18,508 nucleotides of DNA from Gammaproteobacteria bacterium (lineage in GTDB: Bacteria; Pseudomonadota; Gammaproteobacteria; Tenderiales; Tenderiaceae): positions 1 to 18,508 of the forward strand of contig JALTMR010000238.1 in assembly GCA_027001525.1 (NCBI GenBank), written 5' to 3'. Both the position numbers and the translations under genes were made by a program. Below, piece by piece: positions 16,576 to 18,508 of this stretch. Positions within the stretch are counted from its first letter, which is position 1, and every line of letters begins with the position of its first letter. Under the pieces are notes generated by a model. That model worked only from the letters and a program-made list of their open reading frames with translations. It had not been told where the DNA came from and ran no database searches.

Positions 16576-18508
16576 TGGAGTTATTATAATTGTCGTCTAG
16601 CAAGGGGATGGCCAGACGAAACGTGGTTCCTTTTCCCAGCTCACTCTCCACCTCCACAGAACCGCCCAGGGAGTTGATGAACTCCATACACTCATACGCA
16701 CCGATGCCCATTCCGGCATTTCCCTTGGTGGTATCAAAGGGTTTGAAGAGACGGTTCCTGATAAAATCAGCCGCCATGCCACAGCCGCTATCCGCGATCA
16801 TTATAATCGCCTCAGCTCCCACTTTTTTAAGGGAAATTTCAATTTTTCCAGTCTCGGGGGTCGCATCCTGAGCATTATGAACAACGTGCTCAATCACTGA
16901 CGCCAACCGATCCTTATCCGCCACTACGCAGATATCATCGTCCCAGGCAATAAGCTTGGGCGATGGCAGATAAGGCGCCCGCAGCTCGACAACGTGCTGT
17001 ATCACCGGCAACAGCTTAACCGCTTTGGAAGCTTTTAACGATGCGCGCCCCTGGCGCAACTGCGCCAGCATTCTCTGCATCTTCCCCACGGCATTCTCGA
17101 CCGTCGAGAATGCATCATCGACAAACTCCTGATTATGCTTGTATTTTTTTGAATTCGACACTATCAGGGATAGTTGCCCCACCACATTTTTCAGATCATG
17201 CACCACAAATGCTGAAAGACGGTTAAAAGCCTCAAACTGACGCGCATTGGCCAGTTCAGCACTCGCCCTATCCAATGCCAGGTAACTTGCTGCCTGCCGC
17301 GCCGCTGTTTTGAGCAGATCGTGATCTTCCCAGTTCAATGCCCTTGGCGCCAGAGAACGGGTCAAAACAACAAAACCATCCAGCCCTCCTTTTTGAATCA
17401 AAGGCACAATAACCCAGGCGGTGGGAAAGCACGCCAACCACTGGGGAAGGTGCAATTTACCGTACATCTCAGGGGAGGACCTGTATTCATCCAGATCAAC
17501 AAGCCATTCACGCTCTCTCATAAAAATCAGCAAAGGATCATTTTCTTCGACAACGACCGACTGCACCTCGGTTTTCCACCACGCCACCGTCTCGTAACTA
17601 CTTCGGCTTGATTTCAAAAACAAGATGCCGGCCTTGCTATCCACCATCTCAGCCAGAGCTTGCAGCACCCTTTTATCCAAACCTTCGCCAAAATCTGCCG
17701 AGGAAAGCGCCCCGATCAGGTCCAGCCACTCCTTTCTATAATCATATTTATGTCGATAAAAGTTTTTATTTACAAAAACTTTCAATCTCGCCTGAATATT
17801 CCCCGAAAAAAGCAGTACCACCAAAAGAACGGCCGCCCCGAACAATACGGCAGCCTGCGCAACGATACCCCAATTCCCCCCGTACGTCCTGACATAATAC
17901 CCCCCACCCGATATGGCAACTAAGTAGAGGCCAACCCAAACCAGGGTAGCGGTATGAAACACAACATTTCGGGAAACGAATATATCTACGGACCAATGCT
18001 TGTTTCGTGCAGCCGAGATAGCGATAAAGGGAACAACCAGGGCGCTCACCACCCCCCTTGCCCCCCAAAAGTCCTGATCAATACGCTTAATCAGCAGCGC
18101 ATCTGAATACAGAAACAGGTCGTACATGAACATCCCGCCAATACCAATACAAAGGAACTTTATCTTCCAACGGTACTCGGGATGCGTGTTGCGGAAGAGC
18201 TGTTCCAGCAGCATCAGGCCAATAACAGATAGCCCAATGTAGAATATCGAATAGAGCTCGATATCAGCTGTGATCACCCCAAACATGGAAAGAAAGTGAA
18301 CAACCAAAAAGCCAAGGCAAACCGAACTGATAGCCACAACAATGGCTCGAAGCTTCACGAATGAAAGCAGCCGCTGACCACCCTCCGAGCTGGCCCCGAC
18401 ATTTAGCAGCCCCACCAAGAAGAACAACCACAAGGCATACCGGGCCACATCCAGAATGGGCAGCCACCACAGACTGGGATAACCCAGAAACGCATGGTAC
18501 GCAAATGC
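16547..18508 (-). CDS. prsK: PEP-CTERM system membrane histidine kinase PrsK (partial, N-terminus outside window)
   Basis: The open frame continues through the window edge without a stop, so the first membrane segments are missing; a GTG at 18448 is internal to a hydrophobic stretch (AYHAFLGYPSLWWLP precedes it) and is unlikely to be the true start. The 653 visible residues contain about seven membrane helices, a GAF-like domain around residues 260-410, the H-box VVHDLKN with His437 (codon at 17200-17198), the N-box HVVHNAQDATP, and the ATP lid motifs DSGCGM, PFDTTKGNAGMGIG and GKGTTF. This is the PrsK layout: multi-helix sensor, GAF, kinase. It should phosphorylate PrsR, whose reading frame overlaps its end. 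The signal sensed is unknown; the large membrane part suggests an envelope or lipid-soluble cue. Confidence 0.94.
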   Translation of the reverse strand, partial: AFAYHAFLGYPSLWWLPILDVARYALWLFFLVGLLNVGASSEGGQRLLSFVKLRAIVVAISSVCLGFLVVHFLSMFGVITADIELYSIFYIGLSVIGLMLLEQLFRNTHPEYRWKIKFLCIGIGGMFMYDLFLYSDALLIKRIDQDFWGARGVVSALVVPFIAISAARNKHWSVDIFVSRNVVFHTATLVWVGLYLVAISGGGYYVRTYGGNWGIVAQAAVLFGAAVLLVVLLFSGNIQARLKVFVNKNFYRHKYDYRKEWLDLIGALSSADFGEGLDKRVLQALAEMVDSKAGILFLKSSRSSYETVAWWKTEVQSVVVEENDPLLIFMREREWLVDLDEYRSSPEMYGKLHLPQWLACFPTAWVIVPLIQKGGLDGFVVLTRSLAPRALNWEDHDLLKTAARQAASYLALDRASAELANARQFEAFNRLSAFVVHDLKNVVGQLSLIVSNSKKYKHNQEFVDDAFSTVENAVGKMQRMLAQLRQGRASLKASKAVKLLPVIQHVVELRAPYLPSPKLIAWDDDICVVADKDRLASVIEHVVHNAQDATPETGKIEISLKKVGAEAIIMIADSGCGMAADFIRNRLFKPFDTTKGNAGMGIGAYECMEFINSLGGSVEVESELGKGTTFRLAIPLLDDNYNNSIEMEGDGLG

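Overview
The window is a single-strand (all minus) exopolysaccharide locus of the XrtA (exosortase A)/PEP-CTERM type. It comes from a Gram-negative bacterium with an outer membrane, most likely a gammaproteobacterium or related proteobacterium. This rests on the lipoprotein Wza-like exporter, the split Wzc (chain-length protein plus separate tyrosine kinase), the sigma-54 activator PrsR, and moderate GC content. The species cannot be fixed from the sequence. No tRNA, rRNA, CRISPR array, transposase or insertion sequence was found.

In transcription order (high to low coordinates) there are four blocks. (1) 18508-10748: prsK (sensor kinase, N-terminus outside the window), prsR (sigma-54 response regulator), xrtA (exosortase fused to an EpsI domain) and prsT (giant TPR lipoprotein). 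They overlap or lie within 100 bases of each other and look like one operon. (2) 10747-9296: a 666-base non-coding stretch with a good sigma-54 promoter (10203-10188), one short PEP-CTERM protein gene, and a strong intrinsic terminator (9339-9296), making a monocistronic unit. (3) 9295-1215: a leader with hairpins, then wza-like export lipoprotein, chain-length determinant, tyrosine autokinase, AsnB-family amidotransferase, acyl carrier protein, NodB-fold deacetylase and an NAD-synthase-like ATP pyrophosphatase, ending at a hairpin terminator (1250-1215). (4) 1007-1: the N-terminal part of a heparinase II/III-family protein in a separate unit.

A plausible working picture follows. PrsK senses a membrane signal and phosphorylates PrsR, which activates the sigma-54 promoter of the PEP-CTERM gene. 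The PEP-CTERM product is exported by its signal peptide, processed at its C-terminal PEP motif by XrtA, and probably ends up associated with the polysaccharide exported through the Wza/Wzc-like machinery. The AsnB-ACP-deacetylase-NadE-like genes probably make or attach a modification to the glycan. The heparinase-like enzyme would trim or degrade the polymer. No glycosyltransferase, flippase or polymerase is present, so the rest of the pathway must lie outside, probably beyond position 1.

The least explained parts are the AsnB/ACP/deacetylase/NadE-like module and the large non-coding gap between prsT and the PEP-CTERM gene.
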